Shown here: one piece after another, positions 1 through 6,746 of the stretch | Position numbering within the stretch: the stretch's first letter is position 1 | Layout of the letters: each line of letters opens with the position of its first letter | Source of the DNA: an uncultured Clostridia bacterium | GTDB taxonomy: Bacteria; Bacillota; Clostridia; Christensenellales; UBA1242 | NCBI GenBank assembly: GCA_944377165.1 | Contig: CALWEJ010000001.1 | Span: forward strand, 1-43,489 | Direction: 5' to 3' | Length of the DNA: 43,489 nucleotides | Notes under the pieces: generated by a model | What the model saw: the letters and a program-made list of their open reading frames with translations, nothing else | Databases searched by the model: none | Told to the model about the DNA's origin: nothing | Made by a program: the position numbers and the translations under genes

Positions 1-168
1 AAAGTCCAGAATTTTGTTATTATTTTGCTTTAAATGTAAAAGGGGCAAATGTAAAAGCATTAGAAAAAGTAGTATTAGAGAGTAAAAGTCCAGAATTTTG
101 TTATTATTTTGCTTTAAATGTAAAAGGGGCAAATGTAAAAGCATTAGAAAAAGTAGTATTACAAAATA
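1..168 (+). repeat. Two perfect 84-bp tandem repeats, with a degenerate third copy to about 252
   Basis: The 84 bases at 1-84 recur at 85-168, changing only at the unit's last codons where the next unit begins. Period 84 equals 28 codons, so the reading frame is kept. The array probably extends left of the window. DNA-level identity between copies points to recent duplication or gene conversion. Confidence 0.9.
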
Positions 169-374
169 AAGACCCAAAATATTGTTATTTATTCGCTAAA
201 GATCTAGAAGGTGCGAACATTAAAAAGTTATATGAAGAGATAAAAAATAGCGGAAATGTAGAGTATATACAAAAATTTGAGTGTTATTTTTCTAAACAAA
301 TTGAAATAATAGAATTAGAAGAAACTGTAAAAAGTTTAAATGATGAAAATAATACTGATATTAAGTTCATTTAA
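3..374 (+). CDS. Tandem 28-residue repeat protein, 3' end only
   Basis: The window opens inside this reading frame, so the start is missing; 123 codons and a TAA stop are visible. The protein is built from 28-residue units with the pattern S-P-E-F-C-Y-Y-F-A-L-N-V-K-G-A-N-V-K-A-L-E-K (shown in part). Two units are identical in DNA as well as protein; a third (D-P-K-Y-C-Y-L-F-A-K-D-L-E-G-A-N) is diverged, and an acidic, non-repeated tail of about 45 residues follows. I do not recognise a named family with certainty; similar helical short-repeat proteins with CY-FA and GA-N motifs are known to me as uncharacterised proteins of gut Firmicutes and phages. It contains one of only about five GATC sites in the window. 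A terminator follows directly, so it is not co-transcribed with ylxM. Confidence 0.75.
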   Translation, partial: SPEFCYYFALNVKGANVKALEKVVLESKSPEFCYYFALNVKGANVKALEKVVLQNKDPKYCYLFAKDLEGANIKKLYEEIKNSGNVEYIQKFECYFSKQIEIIELEETVKSLNDENNTDIKFI

Positions 375-375
375 A

Positions 376-411
376 CAAAAAAATTCACTATTAATTTAGT
401 GGATTTTTTTT
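376..411 (+). terminator. Rho-independent terminator after the repeat protein
   Basis: Nine-base-pair stem (382-390 with 397-405, one G-U pair), six-base loop, then eight T residues. It separates the repeat protein from ylxM. Confidence 0.85.
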
Positions 412-443
412 GCGTTTTATTATAAAATTATATTTGAGTTAGT

Positions 444-764
444 ATGAATATTGAAGAAAGAGTGAATATTGCTATATTAATGAAATATTATGGCAAAATT
501 TTAACTGATAAACAACGTGAAATTTTATCTATGTACGTAGATAATAATTTGTCTTTACAAGAAGTTAGCGAAGAATTAAATATTTCACGTCAGGCGGTTA
601 AAGATACGTTAGATAAAGCAATTAATATACTAAATAAAACAGAAGATAGTTTAAAATTTATTTCTAGGGACAAAAGAATTATCAGCTTTATTAATAATAA
701 ATCAAATAAAGAAATTGATGAAACGACAAAGAAACAATTATTATCAATTTTGGAGGACGAATAA
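444..764 (+). CDS. ylxM: YlxM, SRP-associated helix-turn-helix protein
   Basis: Small protein (106 residues) of the YlxM/p13 family, which resembles sigma-70 region 4 and is encoded just before ffh in Firmicutes; it is thought to modulate the signal recognition particle. Visible is the helix-turn-helix with L-S-L-Q-E-V-S-E-E-L-N-I-S-R-Q-A-V around residues 36-52. Its TAA overlaps the ATG of ffh (TAATG), so the pair is translationally coupled. The ribosome site is weak; AT-rich -10-like boxes (TATAAA at 421, TATATT at 429) lie just upstream, but I see no convincing -35. Confidence 0.9.
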   Translation: MNIEERVNIAILMKYYGKILTDKQREILSMYVDNNLSLQEVSEELNISRQAVKDTLDKAINILNKTEDSLKFISRDKRIISFINNKSNKEIDETTKKQLLSILEDE

Positions 765-2116
765 TGGCATTATTTTCAAACCTTAGCGAGAGATTAAATC
801 ATATTTTTAGCAAGATGACTAAACACGGTAAATTGACCGCGTTAGAGATTAAAGAGGCAATGCGTGAGATTCGTGTAGCACTTTTAGAAGCGGACGTAAA
901 TTTTGCAGTTGCTAAAGAATTTATAAATAAAGTAAGTGAAAAAGCAGTCGGGGAAGAAATCTTAAAGAGTTTGACACCTACTCAACAGGTTATCAAAATT
1001 GTTCGTGACGAATTAACCTCGCTTATGGGCGGGGAAAATCAAAAGCTTAACGTTTCTCCGAAGCCACCTACTATAATAATGATGTGCGGATTGCAGGGTA
1101 GTGGTAAGACAACTCTTTGCGGTAAACTCGCTTTAAAATTAAAGAAAGAAGGGAAAAAACCACTTTTAGTTGCGTGTGATATCTATCGTCCAGCGGCTAT
1201 TGACCAATTAAAAGTATTGGGTAAATCAATTCAGATTGATGTTTTTGAACGTGGTACTCAAGACCCTGTAAAAACGTGTAATGAAGCGATAAAATATGCG
1301 GAGAAATTTGCACTAGATACCGTCATCATAGATACGGCGGGTAGATTGCAGATAGATGAAAAGTTAATGGAAGAATTAAAACGAATTAAAAAATCAATCG
1401 AACCTACCGAAATTTTGCTTGTAATCGACTCAATGATAGGGCAAGAAGCAGTTTCTGTTTCTACCGCATTTAATGACGCACTTGACGTGAGCGGTGTGGT
1501 ATTAACGAAAATAGACGGCGACACGCGTGGTGGTGCAGCTCTATCTATTCGCTCGGTTATTGGGAAACCAATAAAGTTTGTCGGTGTAGGTGAGAAATTA
1601 ACTGACCTCGAACCGTTCTATCCTGACCGTATGGCATCACGTATTTTGGGTATGGGGGACGTGCTTACGCTTATAGATAAAGCACAGCAAGCGGTCGATG
1701 AAAAAACAGCGCAAGAAATGGAACGAAAATTCCGCGAAAATAGTTTTGACCTTAACGATTATATTGAACAAGTTAATTCGCTCAAAAAAATGGGCGGACT
1801 AAAATCCGTCCTTTCAATGATGCCCGGGATTGGCGGTAAATTAAAGCAAATAGAAGATATGGTTGACGAAAAAATGCTTGATAAAAATAAAGCAATAATT
1901 CAATCAATGACTGCTAAAGAACGTCAAGACCCTAGCATTATCAATGGCTCACGCAGACAAAGAATTGCAAGAGGCGCAGGTGTGCAAGTGAATGACGTAA
2001 ACCAATTAATTAAGCAATTTAATCAAAGTAAAGAGATGATGAAAATGCTGAAAAACCCTAAAGCATACGGCGGAAAATTAAAGATGATGAAGAACTTAAT
2101 GGGCGGAAACTTCTAA
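764..2116 (+). CDS. ffh: Signal recognition particle GTPase Ffh
   Basis: Binds signal sequences of nascent membrane and secreted proteins and 4.5S/scRNA, and delivers ribosomes to FtsY at the membrane. At 450 residues it is full length: N domain (1-95), G domain with G-L-Q-G-S-G-K-T-T (about 109-117), D-T-A-G-R and T-K-I-D-G-D-T-R-G-G, then the methionine-rich M domain with S-R-R-Q-R-I-A-R-G-A-G and the end L-M-G-G-N-F. GGAGG lies 8 bases before the ATG. The last 61 bases are duplicated twice downstream (see 2056-2386). Its usual partner rpsP lies 2 kb away behind inserted DNA. Confidence 0.98.
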   Translation: MALFSNLSERLNHIFSKMTKHGKLTALEIKEAMREIRVALLEADVNFAVAKEFINKVSEKAVGEEILKSLTPTQQVIKIVRDELTSLMGGENQKLNVSPKPPTIIMMCGLQGSGKTTLCGKLALKLKKEGKKPLLVACDIYRPAAIDQLKVLGKSIQIDVFERGTQDPVKTCNEAIKYAEKFALDTVIIDTAGRLQIDEKLMEELKRIKKSIEPTEILLVIDSMIGQEAVSVSTAFNDALDVSGVVLTKIDGDTRGGAALSIRSVIGKPIKFVGVGEKLTDLEPFYPDRMASRILGMGDVLTLIDKAQQAVDEKTAQEMERKFRENSFDLNDYIEQVNSLKKMGGLKSVLSMMPGIGGKLKQIEDMVDEKMLDKNKAIIQSMTAKERQDPSIINGSRRQRIARGAGVQVNDVNQLIKQFNQSKEMMKMLKNPKAYGGKLKMMKNLMGGNF

Positions 2117-2159
2117 AAATTTTACGACGTATGATAGTAGGGTAAAGCTGTCAGCAATA

Positions 2160-2179
2160 CATATAACGTTAGTTATATG
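2160..2179. repeat. Inverted repeat in first spacer, possible recombinase site
   Basis: CATATAAC (2160-2167), four-base loop GTTA, GTTATATG (2172-2179): a perfect 8-bp inverted repeat. The same spacer also has TTTAC (2121-2125) facing GTAAA (2142-2146). No T run follows, so it is not a terminator. Confidence 0.6.
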
Positions 2180-2293
2180 AAGAATAAAAAACCCTAAAGC
2201 ATACGGCGGGAAATTGAAGATGATGAAGAACCTAATGGGCGGAAATTTCTAAATTTTACGACGTATGATAGTAGGGTAAAGCTGTCAGTAATA

Positions 2294-2313
2294 CATATAA
2301 CGTTAGTTATATG
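2294..2313. repeat. Inverted repeat in second spacer
   Basis: Identical copy of the 8-bp inverted repeat of the first spacer (2294-2301 and 2306-2313), at the same distance from the following ffh-end copy. Confidence 0.6.
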
Positions 2314-2411
2314 AAGAATAAAAACCCTAAAGCATACGGCGGAAAATTAAAGATGATGAAGAACCTAATGGGCGGAATATTTCTAACAATCGATTATTTA
2401 TAAAAACATAT

Positions 2412-2460
2412 TATGAAAAAAGGATAAAATTTTAAGTTAATTCATTTTATCCTTTTATTT
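2412..2460. terminator. Bidirectional terminator between ffh array and minus-strand unit
   Basis: Perfect 13-bp stem (2418-2430 with 2444-2456) around a 13-base loop. Read leftward, the stem is followed by six T residues; read rightward the T-rich tail is broken by A. It can stop leftward transcripts well and rightward ffh readthrough moderately. Confidence 0.75.
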
Positions 2461-2540
2461 ATTATAAAATAATTTTATACAACATATAGTATGCGTTAAT
2501 AAAAACACATACAATTAATCGACAAAGGGTTCGATGAACC
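2412..2540 (-). ncRNA. Candidate small RNA, about 130 nt
   Basis: A good minus-strand promoter (2547-2574) would start a transcript near 2540 that ends at the strong leftward terminator at 2412-2456. The span has no usable reading frame. The predicted 5' end folds into a small hairpin, GGTTC-ATC-GAACC on the minus strand (2527-2539). It does not look like SRP RNA, tmRNA or a tRNA. Existence of the RNA is inference from promoter plus terminator. Confidence 0.4.
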
Positions 2541-2546
2541 AAGATA

Positions 2547-2574
2547 ATGATAGCATAAAATTATAATTTGTCAA
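2547..2574 (-). promoter_or_regulatory. Sigma-A type promoter with extended -10, leftward
   Basis: On the minus strand: TTGACA (2574-2569), 16-base spacer, TGC then TATCAT (2552-2547). It lies just downstream of the stop of the minus-strand gene and points at a region with no gene, hence the small-RNA proposal. Confidence 0.6.
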
Positions 2575-2588
2575 TAGTTAATTTAAAA

Positions 2589-3767
2589 TTATTTATTAAA
2601 ATTTAATGATTTAGATATATTTTGTTCGAGTTCTTGATTTTTTGTTTCATCTGCTAATTTAGATTCAGTAAATTCTTTAGAAGATGTCATTTGTAATTCT
2701 TTTAATATTTCTTCGTAATTAATATTAGCGACTGAAGACATTTCTTTAACGATAGGCATAAAATCTTCTAGATAATATTCAGGAAGGGCATTCATCAGGG
2801 TAGAAATCTTTTTATAAACATTGTATGTGTTATTATTAGAGGACGTAATAATACTTTCACAAACCTGCATTGTTAAGTTCTTTACTTCTTGTGATTTATT
2901 TTTGACAAATTGACTTACACGTTTAAAAGTTTCAGTATTTCTATTATAAATAGCTATAACTCTATTACGATTTTCTACTTGAATTTGAAGTTGTAATGCT
3001 ATATCATACATTCCTTGAAGATTAGGACTAGGTTTTTTTAAATCATATCTAACGAAGTTATTCATTCTCCTCATTAGACGAAAAACCTCATTAGTAGAAT
3101 CTATAATTTTATCGTCTATGTCGTGCATATTTTTAATTTGATCTAAAAAATTATTTATAGAATCCGCAGTAGATGATATTTTTGCCGCATCAGAAGGAGA
3201 AAATTCTTGCTGACTATATTTTAAATCAGTATATTGGGACATATTTGAGTTATTATAATGGTTTTTATATAGTTTTTGTAATCCATTTACAGCCTTAGAT
3301 AATTTTTCATTTGCAGTGTTGTTTAAGGTGTCTGAATTTTTTAATTTAGAGATATGCTTATAAAGCTGAGAAGAATCAATCTTATTAGATTGAAATGCAT
3401 CTTCAACTTGAAGTGTTTTATTTGCAATATCCGCAACTTGATCAATTGATTCTGATACAGCTAATTCTTCGTTTAGTTTCTCTAAATCAGATTTCAGTTC
3501 AGAGAAATTTATTTCAGTGTAATTTAAATTATCTCCAGATAAAAATAGATTTACTGCCTTAATAATTTTTTTTAATGATATAACTTCAAAACTGTCAATT
3601 ACTTCATTAGATGCTAAAATTCTTGAAGATTCATCTGTTAATTGTTTTGCTATGTCGAGTAAATAATCTGGTGTCTCAAATTTTTTATTCTCTTTTGAGG
3701 TTGAAATTTCTGAGTCAAGCCTAGAAATTATATCTTTGTTTTTAGTTATTAATTCATTGTAAGTCAT
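2589..3767 (-). CDS. Uncharacterised helical protein, 392 residues
   Basis: I do not recognise this protein. It has no signal peptide or membrane segment, is rich in Lys, Asn, Ser, Glu and Leu, and reads as almost wholly alpha-helical with probable coiled-coil stretches. No catalytic motif is seen; the only cysteine seen is in the segment M-Q-V-C-E-S. The start is supported by AGGAG about 7 bases before the ATG on the minus strand. It is a single-gene unit, opposite in direction to everything else here, sitting between ffh and rpsP, which are normally neighbours. It carries two of about five GATC sites in the window (3140, 3440), so it is probably a later arrival. It could be an effector, structural or cargo protein of a mobile element; the sequence does not decide. 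Confidence 0.75.
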   Translation of the reverse strand: MTYNELITKNKDIISRLDSEISTSKENKKFETPDYLLDIAKQLTDESSRILASNEVIDSFEVISLKKIIKAVNLFLSGDNLNYTEINFSELKSDLEKLNEELAVSESIDQVADIANKTLQVEDAFQSNKIDSSQLYKHISKLKNSDTLNNTANEKLSKAVNGLQKLYKNHYNNSNMSQYTDLKYSQQEFSPSDAAKISSTADSINNFLDQIKNMHDIDDKIIDSTNEVFRLMRRMNNFVRYDLKKPSPNLQGMYDIALQLQIQVENRNRVIAIYNRNTETFKRVSQFVKNKSQEVKNLTMQVCESIITSSNNNTYNVYKKISTLMNALPEYYLEDFMPIVKEMSSVANINYEEILKELQMTSSKEFTESKLADETKNQELEQNISKSLNFNK

Positions 3768-3832
3768 AATATACTCCTAAGATAGGATAACATATTTATA
3801 TTTTTTTGTAAAGCTTATTGTACTTGTTTTAT

Positions 3833-3862
3833 ATATAGAATCATATAAATTGATTTCTATAT
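3833..3862. other. Imperfect inverted repeat in the 3768-4047 intergenic stretch
   Basis: Eleven-base arms (3833-3843 and 3851-3862, one bulge) around a seven-base loop, followed by GCTTTTATT. It lies between divergent units, so a terminator role is unclear. The rest of this 280-base stretch is AT-rich with no gene visible. Confidence 0.35.
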
Positions 3863-4047
3863 GCTTTTATTAATGTTGTGTATATTTTGAATTTGTGACC
3901 AATATTAGAAGAATTAGTCATAATGTGTTTAAATAAATTAAGCGTAGTATATAGTCGAAAAATATAAGAAAAATTCTTAAAACTTTTATATTATAAATGT
4001 AGGTGAAAATAAACCGTAAAAATATTTAAAATGTAAAGCAAAAAAGC

Positions 4048-4076
4048 TTGACAATCATTAACAATTATGCTATATT
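4048..4076 (+). promoter_or_regulatory. Strong promoter of the rpsP operon
   Basis: TTGACA (4048-4053), 17-base spacer ending in TGC, TATATT (4071-4076). Near consensus with extended -10. Its position shows that a longer in-frame reading of rpsP from TTG at 4048 is not the real gene start. Confidence 0.9.
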
Positions 4077-4098
4077 GTTAGCGAAAAAGGAGAAGATT

Positions 4099-4392
4099 AT
4101 GGCAGTAAAAATTAGATTAACTCGTTTAGGCGATAAGAAATCACCTTTCTATCGTGTAGTAGTTGCTGATGCTCGTGTTGCTCGTGATGGTCAATACATT
4201 GAGCAGATTGGTACTTACAATCCGCTTAAGAACCCAGCCGAAATTAAAATCAACAATGAACTTGCTACTAAATGGTTGAAGAATGGTGCTGTTCCTACTG
4301 AAACTGCTAAAACTTTATTACAAAAAGTTGGAGTTTTAGAAGTAAAAGGCAATAGCGCGCCAAAAACAAACAACAAAAAGAAAAAAGCATAA
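4099..4392 (+). CDS. rpsP: Ribosomal protein bS16
   Basis: Small-subunit protein needed for 30S assembly. Ninety-seven residues beginning [11 protein letters not shown], with the family signature [12 protein letters not shown] and I-G-T-Y-N-P; the C-terminal tail is lysine-rich. The ATG at 4099 follows GGAG and a consensus promoter. First gene of rpsP-khpA-rimM-trmD. Confidence 0.98.
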   Translation: MAVKIRLTRLGDKKSPFYRVVVADARVARDGQYIEQIGTYNPLKNPAEIKINNELATKWLKNGAVPTETAKTLLQKVGVLEVKGNSAPKTNNKKKKA

Positions 4393-4402
4393 GGAGTAGG
4401 CT

Positions 4403-4633
4403 ATGCAAGAAATGTTATCATACATTGTAAAGAACTTAGTATCTAACCCTGATGCTGTTGAAATTGTTGCAGAGAATCAAGGTAAAACTAAGGTCTATAA
4501 AGTTAAAGTTGACGATAAAGATTTAGGTTGCGTAATTGGACGTGGCGGAGTCATCGCTAATGCTATACGCACTGTTGTTAAATCTACGAGCGATAAGAAA
4601 GAGCGAATTGTTATTAAATTTGACTCTAAATAA
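4403..4633 (+). CDS. khpA: KH-domain RNA-binding protein KhpA
   Basis: Single KH domain protein (76 residues) of the YlqC/KhpA family, which partners KhpB/Jag and binds RNA globally in Firmicutes. The RNA-binding GxxG loop is V-I-G-R-G-G-V-I-A near residues 43-51. It starts 10 bases after rpsP with a GGAG site, in its usual place between rpsP and rimM. Confidence 0.93.
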   Translation: MQEMLSYIVKNLVSNPDAVEIVAENQGKTKVYKVKVDDKDLGCVIGRGGVIANAIRTVVKSTSDKKERIVIKFDSK

Positions 4634-4660
4634 ATTTTAACTTTATATTAAAAGGAAAAT

Positions 4661-5161
4661 ATGCAAAATTTACTAGAAATAGGGAAAATTGTGCGAACTC
4701 ACGGCATTAAAGGAGCGGTTAAAGTAATTAGCTACTTAGATGACGTGAATTTTTCTATATTTAAGCACATATATATAGGGAAAAATAAAGTTGGCGCGAA
4801 TATAATTAAAGCCTTACCTTTAAATAATGACGCATATTCAATTCAAATAGATATTTTATCTTCTGTTGAAATAGCAGAGACATACAAAAATCAATCAATT
4901 TATATTGATAGAACTGAATATGAACAGTTTAAAGATAAGATTTATTTGGCAGATTTGATTGGTGTACCAGTAAAAAGTGAAAATGGTAAAATTTTAGGCG
5001 AATTTATTGATTTTGAAGATTACGGCGCTAGTATAATATTAACAATAAAGTGCGGTGCAGTGAGCTATTCAATACCATATGTAGATGAAATTATTAAGTA
5101 TAATGATAGTTTAAATTGCTTCGTTATTGAAGAACAAAAATTTAAGGATTTACGAGTATGA
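4661..5161 (+). CDS. rimM: Ribosome maturation factor RimM
   Basis: Assists 16S 3'-domain and 30S head assembly through bS19-type contacts. The 166 residues carry the N-terminal barrel motif I-G-K-I-V-R-T-H-G-I-K-G-A-V-K-V and a C-terminal PRC-barrel (about 90-166, I-Y-L-A-D-L-I-G). Its TGA overlaps the trmD ATG by four bases, the usual coupling. Confidence 0.95.
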   Translation: MQNLLEIGKIVRTHGIKGAVKVISYLDDVNFSIFKHIYIGKNKVGANIIKALPLNNDAYSIQIDILSSVEIAETYKNQSIYIDRTEYEQFKDKIYLADLIGVPVKSENGKILGEFIDFEDYGASIILTIKCGAVSYSIPYVDEIIKYNDSLNCFVIEEQKFKDLRV

Positions 5162-5838
5162 GGATAGATATTTTAACACTTTTCCCAGAGATGTTTGCTC
5201 CTCTAAAAGAAAGTATTGTTAAGCGCGCAGTTGATGCAAATTTAGTTGAAATTAATATTACAAATATTCGTGATTTTGCCTTGCCACCACATTATAAATG
5301 TGACGATGAGCCGTTCGGCGGTGGGGCTGGTATGGTAATGATGTGTGACCCTATCTTTAAAGCAATAGAATCCGTGAAACAAGACAATAGCAAAATTTTT
5401 TATATGTCACCACGCGGAACTGTTTTTAACCAACAAATAGCTAAAAAAATTACGCAATACCAGCATATTATATTACTTTGTGGTCACTATGAAGGCATAG
5501 ACCAAAGAGTGATTGATTATTTTAATATTGAAGAAATATCAATCGGAGATTATGTTTTAACCGGTGGCGAATTACCTGCAATGGTAGTCGCTGATTGTGT
5601 TATAAGATTATTGCCTAATGTTATAAAGAAAGAGAGTGTAGAAGAGGAGAGTTTTTCTACTAACCTTTTAGAATATAATCAATATACTCGTCCTGCAGTG
5701 TATCGAGATATGGCAGTACCTGAAATTCTACTCAATGGCAATCACGCAAAAATAGCTGAGTATAGAAAACAACAATCAATAGAAATTACTAAAAAGAATC
5801 GTCCAGATTTGTTTTTAAGAAATAATAATTTTAAATAA
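5158..5838 (+). CDS. trmD: tRNA (guanine-37-N1)-methyltransferase TrmD
   Basis: Methylates G37 of tRNAs read at CNN-type codons, using S-adenosylmethionine bound in a trefoil knot, to prevent +1 frameshifts. The 226 residues include D-E-P-F-G-G-G-A-G-M-V-M, G-H-Y-E-G-I-D-Q-R-V and S-I-G-D-Y-V-L-T-G-G-E-L-P-A, all family hallmarks. Last gene of its operon; a terminator follows at once. In most relatives rplS comes next, but here rbgA, rnhB and yraN intervene. Confidence 0.97.
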   Translation: MRIDILTLFPEMFAPLKESIVKRAVDANLVEINITNIRDFALPPHYKCDDEPFGGGAGMVMMCDPIFKAIESVKQDNSKIFYMSPRGTVFNQQIAKKITQYQHIILLCGHYEGIDQRVIDYFNIEEISIGDYVLTGGELPAMVVADCVIRLLPNVIKKESVEEESFSTNLLEYNQYTRPAVYRDMAVPEILLNGNHAKIAEYRKQQSIEITKKNRPDLFLRNNNFK

Positions 5839-5846
5839 ATAGAGAA

Positions 5847-5883
5847 AAAAGCGAAATAAATTTTGATTTATTTTGTTTTTTTT
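5847..5883 (+). terminator. Terminator of the rpsP operon, overlapping the next promoter
   Basis: Fourteen-pair stem (5847-5860 with 5867-5880, two G-U pairs), loop TTTTGA (5861-5866), T-rich 3' side. The -35 box of the rbgA promoter (5863-5868) spans the loop and the stem edge. Confidence 0.75.
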
Positions 5884-5891
5884 GTTATAAT
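5863..5891 (+). promoter_or_regulatory. rbgA promoter, embedded in terminator; near-leaderless
   Basis: TTGATT (5863-5868), 17-base spacer made of the terminator's T-rich arm, TATAAT (5886-5891). The ATG of rbgA is only 6 bases further on, so the predicted start of transcription falls at or beside the start codon, and there is no Shine-Dalgarno site. Confidence 0.75.
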
Positions 5892-5897
5892 ACTCAT

Positions 5898-6746
5898 ATG
5901 ATAAATTGGTTTCCTGGACATATGAATAAAACATTAAAACAAATGCAAGCAGATGCTAAGCTTTGTGATTGTTTTTTATATGTTGTCGATGCTCGTTGTC
6001 CTATTAGTTCAATTAATCCTGAATTTGTTAAAGTAGTGGGGAATAAACCTATAATTTTCATTTTAAATAAGTCAGATTTAGTTGATAAAAAAGTCATAGA
6101 GTCATTTAAACATTATTTTTCTAATAAGGGACATAGGTGTGTAAGTCTCAATGCTATTGTCAGCGGTACAAGTAAGATAATAATTTCAGAAATAAAGTCT
6201 ATTTTTAAAGATAGGTTAGATCAAAATAAAGCACGTGGAGTGAACTTTATCTTGCGAGCAATGGTTATCGGTGTGCCAAATTCTGGGAAATCAACAATAG
6301 TAAACAACCTTTGTAATAAAGGGCGCGCAGTCACAGGAAATCGTGCAGGAGTCACACGTTCAAAACAATGGGTAAAAGTAGATAATAATATTGAAATTAT
6401 GGATACACCCGGAGTACTATTACCTAATTTTGATGACGAAGAAAAAGCATATAATTTAGCATTTGTTGGGTCAGTTAAAGATGAAGTTTTAAATATAGTT
6501 GACGTTTCTATTCGATTAATTTTAAAATTAATAAAGTTAGATATGAATTGCATATCGTCAAGATACAGTGTAGATACATCAAATTATACCCACGATATTG
6601 AGTTATTGGAGAGAATTGGTAAAAAACGTGGCTGTATGATTAAAGGCGGAGAAATTGATTTAGAGCGAACAGCTAAAATTGTTTTAAATGATTTCCGTTT
6701 GGGTAAATTAGGTAAAATTTGTTTAGAAAAGATTGAAATATTATGA
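5898..6746 (+). CDS. rbgA: Ribosome biogenesis GTPase RbgA (YlqF)
   Basis: Circularly permuted GTPase needed for a late step of 50S assembly. The 282 residues show the permuted order: N-K-S-D (G4, about 56) comes before G-V-P-N-S-G-K-S-T (G1, about 122-130) and D-T-P-G (G3, about 172), then a C-terminal helical RNA-binding domain. The start W-F-P-G-H-M is typical of the family. The gene appears to be translated from an almost leaderless mRNA (TATAAT six bases before the ATG). It overlaps rnhB by four bases. It contains one of the rare GATC sites (6219). Confidence 0.96.
   Translation: MINWFPGHMNKTLKQMQADAKLCDCFLYVVDARCPISSINPEFVKVVGNKPIIFILNKSDLVDKKVIESFKHYFSNKGHRCVSLNAIVSGTSKIIISEIKSIFKDRLDQNKARGVNFILRAMVIGVPNSGKSTIVNNLCNKGRAVTGNRAGVTRSKQWVKVDNNIEIMDTPGVLLPNFDDEEKAYNLAFVGSVKDEVLNIVDVSIRLILKLIKLDMNCISSRYSVDTSNYTHDIELLERIGKKRGCMIKGGEIDLERTAKIVLNDFRLGKLGKICLEKIEIL

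Larger units (their letters stand above)
2056..2386 (+). repeat. Three tandem copies of the ffh 3' end with two near-identical spacers
   Basis: Copy A (2056-2116) is the real end of ffh. Copy B (2192-2252) and copy C (2325-2386) repeat it, including the stop codon. Between A/B and B/C lies the same spacer of about 72-75 bases, with one C/T difference and A-run length changes; no spacer follows C. B differs from A at four bases, all synonymous in the ffh frame: Gly GGA to GGG, Leu TTA to TTG, Leu TTA to CTA, Asn AAC to AAT. C shares the TTA to CTA change and has a one-base insertion near the end. B and C have no start codon in frame (TGA upstream in B). The pattern resembles attachment sites of elements that integrate at a gene's 3' end and rebuild it; that reading is inference. 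Confidence 0.9.

Noticed and set aside
2117..2386. Copies B and C of the ffh end as small expressed peptides
   Set aside because: A stop lies directly upstream in frame in copy B, and no start codon with ribosome site precedes either copy.
2056..2386. CRISPR array
   Set aside because: Only three repeats of 61 bases with identical spacers; the repeats are gene ends and no cas genes are near.
2521..2545. T-arm-like hairpin GGTTCGATGAACC suggesting a tRNA or tRNA-end attachment site
   Set aside because: No acceptor, D or anticodon arms can be formed around it; it is better explained as the 5' hairpin of the candidate small RNA.
2589..3767. Minus-strand gene as an integrase or transposase
   Set aside because: No tyrosine or serine recombinase or DDE motifs; composition is that of a helical structural protein.
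4048..4098. rpsP starting at TTG 4048, 17 codons earlier
   Set aside because: That TTG is the -35 box of the promoter; bS16 starts M-A-V-K-I-R at 4099 after GGAG.
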